This document shows, in pieces, positions 1 through 6,032 of a DNA stretch of 7,030 nt. Source of the stretch: an uncultured Ruminococcus sp. (GTDB taxonomy: Bacteria > Bacillota > Clostridia > Oscillospirales > CAG-272); assembly GCA_902797495.1 (NCBI GenBank), contig CADBTH010000144.1, positions 1 to 7,030 of the forward strand, written 5' to 3'. The translations under genes and the position numbers were made by a program. The notes beneath the pieces were generated by a model. That model searched no databases. It was not told the origin of the DNA and worked only from the letters and a program-made list of their open reading frames with translations. How positions within the stretch are numbered: position 1 is the stretch's first letter; every line of letters starts with the position of its first letter.

Positions 1-159
1 AATATAAATGAAAATCCCGCGCTGCCGCGCGGGATTTTTCAGTCTGCAGACAAAGTCTGCAGACTGACCAGAGGAAGAGAAACGCCGACGGATTTGGTGA
101 TCGCACTGCGACAGGCGTATATGAATACGTCGAGCGGTGCGATCGACGAAAAGCAATGA
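1..159 (+). CDS. possible 3' end or remnant of a plus-strand gene, unrecognised
   Basis: One plus-strand frame is open from the window edge to a TGA at 157-159, giving 52 codons with no in-frame stop. The stop lies one base before a strong plus-strand terminator (161-205), as expected for a real gene end. The last residues read roughly TPTDLVIALRQAYMNTSS and then GAIDEKQ. I recognise no family. Against it: the frame runs straight through two strong hairpins (11-39 and 39-67), which is unusual for functional coding sequence, and no start codon with a ribosome binding site is visible inside the window. It could be a gene tail, a decayed gene carrying palindromic inserts, or chance. Confidence is low. 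Confidence 0.22.
   Translation, partial: NINENPALPRGIFQSADKVCRLTRGRETPTDLVIALRQAYMNTSSGAIDEKQ
11..39. terminator. bidirectional intrinsic terminator (repeat copy 1)
   Basis: A perfect 12-bp stem pairs 11-22 with 27-38 around a TGCC loop. It is GC-rich in the core and flanked by four A on the left and five T on the right, so it could act on both strands. On plus it would end a transcript entering from the left. On minus it could catch readthrough from pepT, with TTTTCATTTAT following the stem. Its 25-base core (15-39) recurs identically at 291-315. Confidence 0.75.
15..39 (+). repeat. 25-base direct repeat, copy 1 (copy 2 at 291-315)
   Basis: Positions 15-39 and 291-315 are identical over 25 bases: the stem TCCCGCGC, loop TGCC, stem GCGCGGGA and five T. 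Identity stops exactly at both ends (A versus G before, C versus T after). Both copies act as terminator-like hairpins in the same orientation, which suggests either a duplicated terminator or a dispersed palindromic element. Confidence 0.8.
39..67. repeat. perfect inverted repeat made of a doubled palindrome
   Basis: A 13-bp perfect inverted repeat pairs 39-51 with 55-67 around an AAA loop. Its core is GTCTGCAGAC, itself a 10-bp palindrome, present at 42-51 and again at 55-64. The element is therefore both an inverted and a direct repeat. No T-tract follows on either strand, so it is not a standard intrinsic terminator. It abuts the hairpin at 11-39. Possible roles are an RNA processing or stability hairpin, a protein-binding site, or a palindromic repeat element; the sequence does not decide. 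Confidence 0.75.
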
Positions 160-160
160 C

Positions 161-205
161 GGCGGGGCTTCGGGTTTTCCCGAAGCTCCCGCCTCTTTTC
201 TTTTT
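161..205 (+). terminator. plus-strand intrinsic terminator
   Basis: GGCGGG plus GCTTCGGG (161-174) pairs with CCCGAAGC and CCCGCC (179-193), with a single bulged T at 187 and a TTTT loop. The stem is 14 bp. A pyrimidine tract follows on plus (TCTTTTCTTTTT, 194-205). The minus side lacks a good U-tract, so it acts on rightward transcription. It begins one base after the TGA at 157-159, supporting a plus-strand transcript, coding or not, ending here. Confidence 0.85.
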
Positions 206-290
206 GTCGTGCTTTATCTTTTTATGATGTTATGCTTTCGTTACCTAAACAGCCTGTCATTGCTGTTCCGGCAAGTTTGTCTTCACTCTG
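206..290. other. intergenic, no recognisable feature
   Basis: This stretch between two plus-strand terminators is T-rich and has stops in most frames. I find no convincing promoter, ribosome binding site or RNA fold in it. Confidence 0.6.
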
Positions 291-317
291 TCCCGCGCTG
301 CCGCGCGGGATTTTTTT
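291..317 (+). terminator. plus-strand intrinsic terminator (repeat copy 2)
   Basis: An 8-bp perfect stem pairs 291-298 with 303-310, has a TGCC loop, and is followed by seven T (311-317). It is oriented for plus-strand transcription, and its T-tract overlaps the pepT stop codon (TAA, complement of 316-318). On the minus strand the same hairpin follows the pepT stop after five A, without a U-tract. There it may stabilise the mRNA 3' end rather than terminate. The first 25 bases are identical to 15-39. Confidence 0.8.
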
Positions 318-1566
318 ATTCTTGTTCGGAGAATATATCCGTCAGTTTCAGAAGTATCCCGACGTTCTTGACCATCGATCCGATCGGAACGTACTCAAAA
401 GTGCCGTGAGCGTTCTCGTAACCTGCGGACAGATTCGGACACGGCAGTCCTCTGAAGGAGAGCGCCGCACCGTCCGTACCCCCTCTGAAGGGCTCGGATA
501 CGGGTTCTATCCCGCACTCCGATATCGCGCGCTTCAGGTTTTCCGTCAGATGCGGAACTGTGGCGATCACCTCGCCCATATTGCGGTACTGATGTATGAT
601 CTCGCACTCGACCATGCCGTATTTTTCCGCAAGGCCGTCCGCTATCCCGCGAACTACCTCCTCGCGCCGCTTTATGCCGTCGCCGTCGAAGTCGCGGATT
701 ATAAGCTCGATCCTCGCCTCCGAGCAGTCGGAGACGCAGGAGACCACGTGATAGAATCCCTCGCGCCCCTCGGTGTACTGCGGACGCTCTTCCTTCGGAA
801 GGGATGAGATGAACTCCGCGGCGATATCCGCCGCGTTTATCATGATCCCCTTCGCGGTCGCGGGATGAACGGAAAAGCCAGTGACCTTTATAACCGCCTC
901 CGACGCGTTGAAAGTCTCGTCGATATAGTATCCGAGGTGATCTCCGTCGAGCGTGTACGCGTTTTTCGCGCCGAAACGTTCAAGATCGAGGTCGCGCGCA
1001 AGCCCGCCGACCTCCTCGTCCGGAGTGAAGGCGAGGCAGACCGTGCAGTGCGGTATTTCAGGGTGATTTATAAGATATTCGGCAAACGTCACGAGCGACG
1101 AGATCGCCGCCTTGTCGTCCCCTCCGAGAAGGGTCGTTCCGTCGGTCAGAACGAGGTCGTCTCCGACGTAACGCGACAGATTATCGAAATCAGCCGCCCT
1201 CATCACGATCCGGAGCTCTTCGTTCAGAACGATATCCCCTCCGTCGTAGTTCTCAAGCACCCACGGCCTGACGCCGGAACCCGGCACGTCGGGCGACGTG
1301 TCAACGTGCGCGACGAACCCTACAGCGTCGTCCTCCGCCCCCTCGGGAAGCGTCGACGGCACCTTCGCGTACACGACGCAGTGTTCCTCGTCGTAAAAGA
1401 CGTCGGATGCGCCGATCCTTTTAAGCTCGCGGTAGAGCTCCTCTGCAAGATCCCTCTGACACGGAGTCGTCGGAACGTCTGCGGAAAACGCCTTAGACTG
1501 AGTACCGATCTTTGCGTATCTGATCAGGCGCTCCCTTGTCTGTTCGTAAAATAAATCTTTTTTCAC
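316..1566 (-). CDS. pepT: peptidase T (tripeptide aminopeptidase, M20B)
   Basis: Cytosolic di-zinc aminopeptidase that removes the N-terminal residue from tripeptides, finishing peptide breakdown. The full M20 signature is present. In the 416-residue form these are AHVDTSPD with ligands H87 and D89, GGDDKAA with bridging D150, FTPDEEVGG with general base E184 and ligand E185, TLDGD with D207, and a C-terminal AHGTFEYV with H387. The family blocks VHPATAKG, EGFYHV, IIRDFD and RGGTDGA are also intact. Length matches the family (about 410). The chosen start is the GTG at 1566, whose last two bases overlap the pepC TGA (GTGA). It gives MKKDLFYEQT, aligning well with known PepT N-termini. A GTG at 1584 would add six residues (MGERYA) that are the pepC tail read in another frame. 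The GGGAG at 1577-1581 fits the downstream start. Second gene of the pepC-pepT unit and likely coupled to pepC translation. Confidence 0.95.
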   Translation of the reverse strand: MKKDLFYEQTRERLIRYAKIGTQSKAFSADVPTTPCQRDLAEELYRELKRIGASDVFYDEEHCVVYAKVPSTLPEGAEDDAVGFVAHVDTSPDVPGSGVRPWVLENYDGGDIVLNEELRIVMRAADFDNLSRYVGDDLVLTDGTTLLGGDDKAAISSLVTFAEYLINHPEIPHCTVCLAFTPDEEVGGLARDLDLERFGAKNAYTLDGDHLGYYIDETFNASEAVIKVTGFSVHPATAKGIMINAADIAAEFISSLPKEERPQYTEGREGFYHVVSCVSDCSEARIELIIRDFDGDGIKRREEVVRGIADGLAEKYGMVECEIIHQYRNMGEVIATVPHLTENLKRAISECGIEPVSEPFRGGTDGAALSFRGLPCPNLSAGYENAHGTFEYVPIGSMVKNVGILLKLTDIFSEQE

Positions 1567-2876
1567 AGCGTATCGCTCTCCCACGGCGCCACCTCGACGG
1601 GCTCGGTCTCAAGAAGAGCCGCCTGCCTTTCGTTCAGGTGCTTTTTGTTGATTATCGCCTCGTATACGAACTCTCTGAAGTACTTTTCACTGCAGACGAA
1701 GTAACCCTTGTTCCCTACGTCGTCGCCCCAGCTGTTCTCGATCTTCCATCTCGCGGGACGGCCGTCCGCGCCGAAGCTCACCCCGACGAGGATCATCGCG
1801 TGAGTCGCAAAGCTCTCGTGGTATTCGAGTCTCTCGCCCTTGTCCATCATCAGCTCCACTCCGCCGAGAACGCCCTCGTAATCGAGAGTATCGGGATCCC
1901 ATATCCCCTCTTTTCTCGCGCCGTAAGCTCCCGCGTCGCATCCGAACCAGACGGGCTCTCCGTCGCGGAGCTGTTTTAAGCAGAGCTCTTCGAGCTCGTC
2001 CGTCGTCAGATTGATATTGTAAACGTCGCTCTCCGCCATACAACCTATGTAGTGGAATTTATAGTGGAGATCCGGCTTAAGTCCCGTCGTCGGGTGATCC
2101 GTTACAGTCACGTAATCGTCAGGCTCAAGTCCTATATATCTGTCGTAGAACTCCTTCGGAGTGACGCCGCGCTCGGAATGGAATTCGCCGTCTTTGTCCC
2201 GGTACTCGAAGTCGAACGCCCTCGGAGGTTCTCCGAACGCGATGCACTCGGCGCGGAATATCTCCGCCATCATCTCTTCCTTGCGCGCCGTCGGATCCTT
2301 CCCCTCCGATATCATACGTCTGAGCTCCGCCGCGTCGCGGTGAAGCAGAGACTTCAGAAGCTTCATGAATCTGTCGGTGTGCTCCGACTGATAAGTCTCT
2401 GGCATAGCGCTCTTCGGAACCGCGCCGTACTTCTTCGCGAGGTCCGCCGCCATGCTCCAGTAGCCTCCGTCGCCGAATCCGTTGAGGATATATTCGTTCA
2501 TCCTCGTGTTCTTCGCATCCTTTGCGTTCGCGATGACGAGCTCGAGCATATTGTTCGATTTCTCGAGCTTGTCGAAGAACGCGAGATAGTTTCCGGAAAG
2601 CTCGAAGGAGTCGAGCGAGCACTTTTCGGCAACGATCTCCCTCGCAAGGTTCATAAACGCAAAGAGCCAGCATCTCCCGCTCTTTCTCTGCGCTGTTATT
2701 CCCCTCGTCTTCAGCTCTATCTCAAAATCGCCGTTCAGCTTCGCCGCCGCCATCGGCACGAAGGCGAGATCTCCGATCTCCGTCTTCGACATCGCGGCGT
2801 TCAGCGTCTTCGAGGCACGGTCGTTCTCGTATCCCGAGCGGAATCGCTCTATCATCTCATTCGTAAGTGCGTTCAT
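1563..2876 (-). CDS. pepC: aminopeptidase C (bleomycin hydrolase family, C1B)
   Basis: Papain-like cysteine aminopeptidase of 437 residues, cytosolic and expected to form a hexameric barrel that trims N-terminal residues from oligopeptides. All active-site elements are visible: oxyanion Q63 and nucleophile C69 in QRKSGRCWLFAFMNLARE, H359 in ESFATHAMILVGV, and N381 in KIENSWGDDVGNKGYF. The C-terminal arm, which in this family reaches into the active site and enforces exopeptidase activity, ends in APWESDTL. Characterised bacterial and yeast members usually end in PWDPMGALA-like sequence, so the tail is diverged. No signal peptide. The ATG start is preceded by GGAGG only four bases upstream. 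First gene after a strong promoter (2907-2935). Its last bases overlap the pepT start, so the two peptidases are co-expressed. Confidence 0.95.
   Translation of the reverse strand: MNALTNEMIERFRSGYENDRASKTLNAAMSKTEIGDLAFVPMAAAKLNGDFEIELKTRGITAQRKSGRCWLFAFMNLAREIVAEKCSLDSFELSGNYLAFFDKLEKSNNMLELVIANAKDAKNTRMNEYILNGFGDGGYWSMAADLAKKYGAVPKSAMPETYQSEHTDRFMKLLKSLLHRDAAELRRMISEGKDPTARKEEMMAEIFRAECIAFGEPPRAFDFEYRDKDGEFHSERGVTPKEFYDRYIGLEPDDYVTVTDHPTTGLKPDLHYKFHYIGCMAESDVYNINLTTDELEELCLKQLRDGEPVWFGCDAGAYGARKEGIWDPDTLDYEGVLGGVELMMDKGERLEYHESFATHAMILVGVSFGADGRPARWKIENSWGDDVGNKGYFVCSEKYFREFVYEAIINKKHLNERQAALLETEPVEVAPWESDTL
1577..1581 (-). promoter_or_regulatory. putative pepT ribosome binding site inside pepC
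   Basis: GGGAG on the minus strand lies 10 bases upstream of the GTG at 1566. It decides in favour of that start over the GTG at 1584, which would lie only three bases beyond it on the wrong side. Initiation is probably helped by ribosomes terminating on the overlapping pepC TGA. Confidence 0.5.
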
Positions 2877-2880
2877 AAGT

Positions 2881-2885
2881 CCTCC
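2881..2885 (-). promoter_or_regulatory. pepC ribosome binding site
   Basis: GGAGG on the minus strand is followed by four bases and then the ATG. The core is strong but the spacing is shorter than the usual 5-9 bases. Confidence 0.75.
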
Positions 2886-2906
2886 GTATATGCTTTTGTT
2901 TGTTTT

Positions 2907-2935
2907 ATTATATCACACGCTCCATTCAGAGTCAA
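2907..2935 (-). promoter_or_regulatory. strong sigma-A promoter for pepC-pepT
   Basis: On the minus strand, TTGACT (2935-2930) is followed by exactly 17 bases and TATAAT (2912-2907). A TGA just before the -10 supplies an extended TG motif. This is one base from consensus. The predicted transcription start is near 2900, giving a leader of about 24 bases that holds only the ribosome binding site, so no riboswitch or attenuator fits. The -35 box directly follows the U-tract of the msrA terminator. Confidence 0.9.
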
Positions 2936-2964
2936 CAAAAAGACCGCGTCAGTCGCGGTCTTTT
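2932..2964 (-). terminator. intrinsic terminator ending the fakB-msrA unit
   Basis: A perfect 11-bp stem pairs 2938-2948 with 2954-2964 around a five-base loop. On the minus strand the stem AAAAGACCGCG, loop and CGCGGTCTTTT run into TTTTTGTTG. The upstream arm is msrA coding sequence and the msrA TGA (2949-2951) sits in the loop. On plus, TCTTTTCTTCC also follows the stem, so weak bidirectional activity is possible. Confidence 0.9.
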
Positions 2965-3449
2965 CTTCCTGATTCTATCAGTTCTTTTTCGAAAGCTTCG
3001 GGGTTTTTCAGATAGTAGTCCTGATGCTCTTCTCCCGCGGGATAGAACGATTTAAAAGGCTCTACGGAGACGAACACGTCCTTCCCCGACTCCTCTTTGA
3101 AGCCGTCGATCTTCCGGAGCGATTCGAGCCGCTCCGCCTCGTCCGTATAGTACACGGCGAGCGTATAAGAGCGCCCGCGGTCTCCGTACTGTCCCTCTCC
3201 GTCGAACGGGTCGACTCCGGCGAGAAAAATATCGAGAAGCGCGCCGTAGGAGATCAGATCGGTATCGTACTCTATGCAGACGGTCTCCCTGTGTCCCGTA
3301 AGCTGACGTTTTACGTCAAGGTAGGACGGGTTTTCCTCGTCGCCGCCGGAAAAGCCGCTGACGACGCTCGTCACACCGTTCTGTATCCTGAAGATCGGAG
3401 TTACGCACCAGAAACAACCGCCTGCAAAATATGCTCTGCGAATGCCCAT
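2949..3449 (-). CDS. msrA: peptide methionine sulfoxide reductase MsrA, GCFWC type
   Basis: Reduces the S-epimer of methionine sulfoxide in oxidised proteins, in the cytosol. The protein has 166 residues, a usual length for a stand-alone MsrA. The catalytic motif GCFWC carries nucleophile C12. TGHRE supplies the general-acid Glu at E55. D90 and Y95 in GDRGRSY match the conserved Asp and Tyr of the classical GNDxGTQYR block, which is altered here. EEHQDYYLKNP near residue 140 is typical. The only cysteines are C12, C15 and C58. The C-terminal recycling cysteines of the E. coli enzyme are absent, so C15 (CxxC) is the likely resolving cysteine. No MsrB domain is fused. Start: ATG with a perfect AAGGAGG six bases upstream. 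Last gene of its unit, 21 bases after the patatin gene, with the stop inside the terminator loop. Confidence 0.93.
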   Translation of the reverse strand: MGIRRAYFAGGCFWCVTPIFRIQNGVTSVVSGFSGGDEENPSYLDVKRQLTGHRETVCIEYDTDLISYGALLDIFLAGVDPFDGEGQYGDRGRSYTLAVYYTDEAERLESLRKIDGFKEESGKDVFVSVEPFKSFYPAGEEHQDYYLKNPEAFEKELIESGRKDRD

Positions 3450-3455
3450 ACCCTG

Positions 3456-3462
3456 CCTCCTT
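3456..3462 (-). promoter_or_regulatory. msrA ribosome binding site
   Basis: AAGGAGG on the minus strand, complementary to the 16S rRNA tail, lies six bases from the msrA ATG. It is the best site in the window and suggests msrA is translated at least as well as the genes upstream. Confidence 0.85.
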
Positions 3463-3470
3463 ACGACGGT

Positions 3471-4319
3471 TTACTCCGCCAGATACGCTTTGAGAGCGTC
3501 GAGCTTCTTCTCCGCTTCACGACGGCCGATCTGATAAACGCGCTCGAGCTCGTCGGGGTCTTTGACCCTTCTGCCGATCTTCAGAGATTCGGGCGGCCTT
3601 ATCACGAACGCCCTCCCCTCTTTCTCGCGCTCTGCGATCTCCTTCATCTGACGGTTGTAGACCGTGTGTCTGACCGCCATGGCGAAAGCGACCTGCGGAT
3701 ATTTCTTCAGCTTCATGCGTATGACCGAGATCGTGCTGTCCTTCTTTTTGACGTAATCCTTCGGCTGAGTGAGTACCATCACGTTCCTGTCGTATCCGAG
3801 CTCCTCCATGAAGCGGTACGGCACCGGATCGACGACTCCCCCGTCGAGGAGCTTATATCCGTCGACCTCGACCACTCTCGACACGAGCGGAAGAGAGGCC
3901 GACGCCTGCATCCACTTGATGTCGTTCTCGCCGCCGTCCGTGCACTTGTGATAGACTATCTTCCCGGTGGTTATGTCCGTCGCGCCGACGTAGAACTCCA
4001 TAGGATCCTTCGCAAAAGTCTCTCTGTCGAAGACGTCGAGAGAATCGGGGATCACGTGATAGCAGAAATCCACGTTGTAAAGGTCGCCTGTCTTTATAAA
4101 CGACCTCAGCCCCGAATACCTCGGATCGGCGCAGTACTTCTTGTTGTATCTGATCGCCCGTCCGGGCTGATGGGATTTGAAATTGCATCCGAAAACCGCG
4201 CCGGCTGAAATGCCCGCCGCGCCGTCGAACGTTATCCCGTTTTCATATAAGACGTCGATTACGCCGCACGTGAACATACCGCGCATCGCTCCGCCTTCCA
4301 TGATAAGTCCTTTTTTCAT
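3471..4319 (-). CDS. patatin-like phospholipase (YjjU-like)
   Basis: Predicted serine acyl hydrolase with the patatin Ser-Asp dyad, acting on phospholipid or other acyl esters. The 282-residue chain shows the oxyanion loop EGGAMRG (8-14), nucleophile elbow GISAG with S38, and DGGVVDPVPY with D159. The fold's central landmark ASASLPLVSR lies at 139-148. The C-terminal third is basic and helical and matches the conserved extension of bacterial YjjU-type proteins. No signal peptide or membrane segment is visible, so it is likely cytosolic or peripheral. The start at 4319 is kept because the first beta strand (KKGLIMEGG) needs it. A second ATG at 4301 has an AAAGGA six bases upstream but would delete that strand. 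It lies seven bases after fakA and is surely co-transcribed. Supply of free fatty acids to FakB/FakA is inferred from context; the actual substrate is unknown. Confidence 0.88.
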   Translation of the reverse strand: MKKGLIMEGGAMRGMFTCGVIDVLYENGITFDGAAGISAGAVFGCNFKSHQPGRAIRYNKKYCADPRYSGLRSFIKTGDLYNVDFCYHVIPDSLDVFDRETFAKDPMEFYVGATDITTGKIVYHKCTDGGENDIKWMQASASLPLVSRVVEVDGYKLLDGGVVDPVPYRFMEELGYDRNVMVLTQPKDYVKKKDSTISVIRMKLKKYPQVAFAMAVRHTVYNRQMKEIAEREKEGRAFVIRPPESLKIGRRVKDPDELERVYQIGRREAEKKLDALKAYLAE

Positions 4320-4326
4320 ACCCGGT

Positions 4327-6000
4327 TTACTCTGCTACCATAATATAATCGTATACTTCCTGACCGCCGTCTACCTTGAATACTTCGATATCGGGATAAT
4401 TGTCTGCGATATACTTTTCAAGTATCTCAAGGTCTCCCTTGTCGGCGTTAGCTCCGACGAAGAGCGTGAGCGCAAACTTCTCTTCAAGTCCGAGCTGCGG
4501 AAGGACCGCTTCGCACGCGGAGAGGCAGTCCGGCTGAGCCGTCATCATCGTCTTTCCCGCGAAACCTATGTAGTCTCCCGTGTGGATCTCTACGTTGTTG
4601 ATCGTTGCGTCTCTGACCGACGTCGTTATCATGCACGTCACGACGTAGTCCATCGCCTCGTTCAGCTCGTCCGCGATAAGATCGGGGTCTCCCAGCTCGT
4701 AGTTCAGCGCGCTGAGCACGGCGTATCCGTCCCCGAGGGAATGGCTGTCCAGAACGTAGACCTTTGATTTGTCATATATACCCGCCGCCTGCTTAGCGGA
4801 AAGGATTATGTTGCTGTTGTTGGGAAGGACGTAGATATTGTCCGCGTTGACCTCGTCGAACGCGGTTATAAAATCCTCCGCGGAGGGATTCATCGTCTGT
4901 CCGCCCTTGATGATATAATCGGCTCCCAGCTCCTTGAAGAGGGTGCTGATCCCCTCGCCCGACGCGACCGCGACCGTCGCGTACTTTCCGCGCGACTTCT
5001 TTTCTTTGGCATGGCCTTCCTCAGGAAGAGACTCGTTGTGCTGTACGGACATATTCTCGATCTTGACGGTGAGAAACTCTCCGTACTGCCTGCAGAACGC
5101 GAGCACCTTGTCCGGCGTGAACGTGTGAACGTGGAGCTTGACTATCGATCCCTGCTTGAAGCAGACTATCGAGTCGCCTACCGTGCGCAGGAAATCTGTG
5201 ATAGTCGCAGCGTTGAACGTCTCGGGATCGGTCTTCTTGTTCTGAAGCCTGAGAAGAAGCTCCGTGCAGTAACCGAATTCAAGCTCGGAATCCTCCGTGA
5301 AGGCGGAGAAATCTATCGCCGCCGGTCCTTTTGAGCCGGAATCGGAAGGAAGCTCTCCTATCTCCTCGGGGTTGAGACCGTCGAGGACCTTGTTGAAGCC
5401 CTCCATTATGTAAACCAGACCGGCGCCGCCGCTGTCGATGACTCCCGCCTCGCGCAGGGCCTCGAGAAGCTCCGGCGTTCTCTGAAGGGAGTTGTTCATC
5501 TCGAACGTAAGGTCGTCAAAGAACGACTCGATCGTAGAATCCTCGCCTATCCTTGAGCAGGCGTAGTCGACCGCTTCCCTCGCGACAGTCAGGATCGTTC
5601 CCTCAGTCGGCGTGACTACCGCGGAATAAGCCTGCTTGACTCCGATCTTGAGCGCATCGCCCACCGTGTTGACGTCAGCGTTGTCACGTCCGTTGAATAC
5701 TTTCGCCATTCCGGCGAAAAGCTGAGACAGAATGACTCCGGAGTTTCCTCTCGCACCGAGAAGCATACCGTGAGCTATCAGATCGCACACCTGACCGAGA
5801 GACGCGTCGCCCGCGCTGTCTTCTTTGTCTACCGCGTTGACGCCGCCCTCCATCGTCATGGACATATTGTCTCCGGTGTCGCCGTCCGGCACGGGAAATA
5901 CGTTCAGTTCGTTTACCTTATCTGCCTTGGTACGGAGAAAAGCCGCGCCGCCCTTGAACATCTTCGCAAACAGCTGACCGTCCAAAAAACGAAATGCCAT
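4327..6000 (-). CDS. fakA: fatty acid kinase catalytic subunit FakA (DAK2 domain)
   Basis: Phosphorylates fatty acids bound to FakB using ATP, producing acyl phosphate for PlsX/PlsY phospholipid synthesis. The protein has 557 residues, normal for the family. The N-terminal DhaL-like kinase domain (about 1-205) has NELNVFPVPDGDTGDNM with magnesium-binding aspartates D39 and D41. It also has GARGNSGVILSQ (82-93), TPTEGTILTVARE (130-142) and SGGAGLVYIMEG (190-201). The middle domain keeps C245 (FGYCTE) and H290/H292 (KLHVHT), matching the zinc-type Cys-His-His set of S. aureus FakA. A charged linker (about 325-338) leads to a C-terminal domain (about 340-557) of DegV-like fold, with VLPNNSNI at 391-398. 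Start: ATG with AGAGG eight bases upstream. It directly follows its partner fakB, which supports the kinase assignment. FakA genes also occur next to other lipid or unknown genes, so the adjacency is supportive rather than required. Confidence 0.93.
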   Translation of the reverse strand: MAFRFLDGQLFAKMFKGGAAFLRTKADKVNELNVFPVPDGDTGDNMSMTMEGGVNAVDKEDSAGDASLGQVCDLIAHGMLLGARGNSGVILSQLFAGMAKVFNGRDNADVNTVGDALKIGVKQAYSAVVTPTEGTILTVAREAVDYACSRIGEDSTIESFFDDLTFEMNNSLQRTPELLEALREAGVIDSGGAGLVYIMEGFNKVLDGLNPEEIGELPSDSGSKGPAAIDFSAFTEDSELEFGYCTELLLRLQNKKTDPETFNAATITDFLRTVGDSIVCFKQGSIVKLHVHTFTPDKVLAFCRQYGEFLTVKIENMSVQHNESLPEEGHAKEKKSRGKYATVAVASGEGISTLFKELGADYIIKGGQTMNPSAEDFITAFDEVNADNIYVLPNNSNIILSAKQAAGIYDKSKVYVLDSHSLGDGYAVLSALNYELGDPDLIADELNEAMDYVVTCMITTSVRDATINNVEIHTGDYIGFAGKTMMTAQPDCLSACEAVLPQLGLEEKFALTLFVGANADKGDLEILEKYIADNYPDIEVFKVDGGQEVYDYIMVAE

Positions 6001-6008
6001 TTTTATTA

Positions 6009-6013
6009 CCTCT
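6009..6013 (-). promoter_or_regulatory. fakA ribosome binding site
   Basis: AGAGG on the minus strand stands eight bases before the fakA ATG, in the 32-base fakB-fakA gap. The gap is A/T-rich and has no terminator. Confidence 0.65.
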
Positions 6014-6032
6014 GATTTTTATTATTATCAGT

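Noticed and set aside
68..160. Possible tRNA or structured RNA gene between the left hairpins
   Set aside because: No cloverleaf, T-loop or CCA end could be traced by eye, and no promoter is visible just upstream. It is kept only as an open question in the findings.
232..807. 191-codon plus-strand open frame starting before the 291-317 terminator
   Set aside because: It reads through an intrinsic terminator and then along the antisense of pepT. No ribosome binding site or domain supports it.
2052..2972. 306-codon plus-strand open frame opposite pepC
   Set aside because: Antisense shadow of pepC. The translation is arginine-rich and low in recognisable structure, and it runs through the pepC promoter and the msrA terminator.
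3024..4208. 394-codon open frame on the plus strand across msrA and the patatin gene
   Set aside because: It is antisense to two genes with clear catalytic motifs, crosses their junction, and has no recognisable domain. It is open because the sense genes rarely use codons whose complement is a stop.
4299..4301. Alternative patatin start with AAAGGA six bases upstream
   Set aside because: Starting here would remove the first beta strand ahead of the EGGAMRG oxyanion loop, so the ATG at 4319 is preferred despite its weaker upstream site.
6012..6031. CTGAT/ATCAG inverted repeat between fakB and fakA
   Set aside because: Only a 5-bp A/T-rich stem with a 10-base loop, too weak for a terminator, and the genes look co-transcribed.
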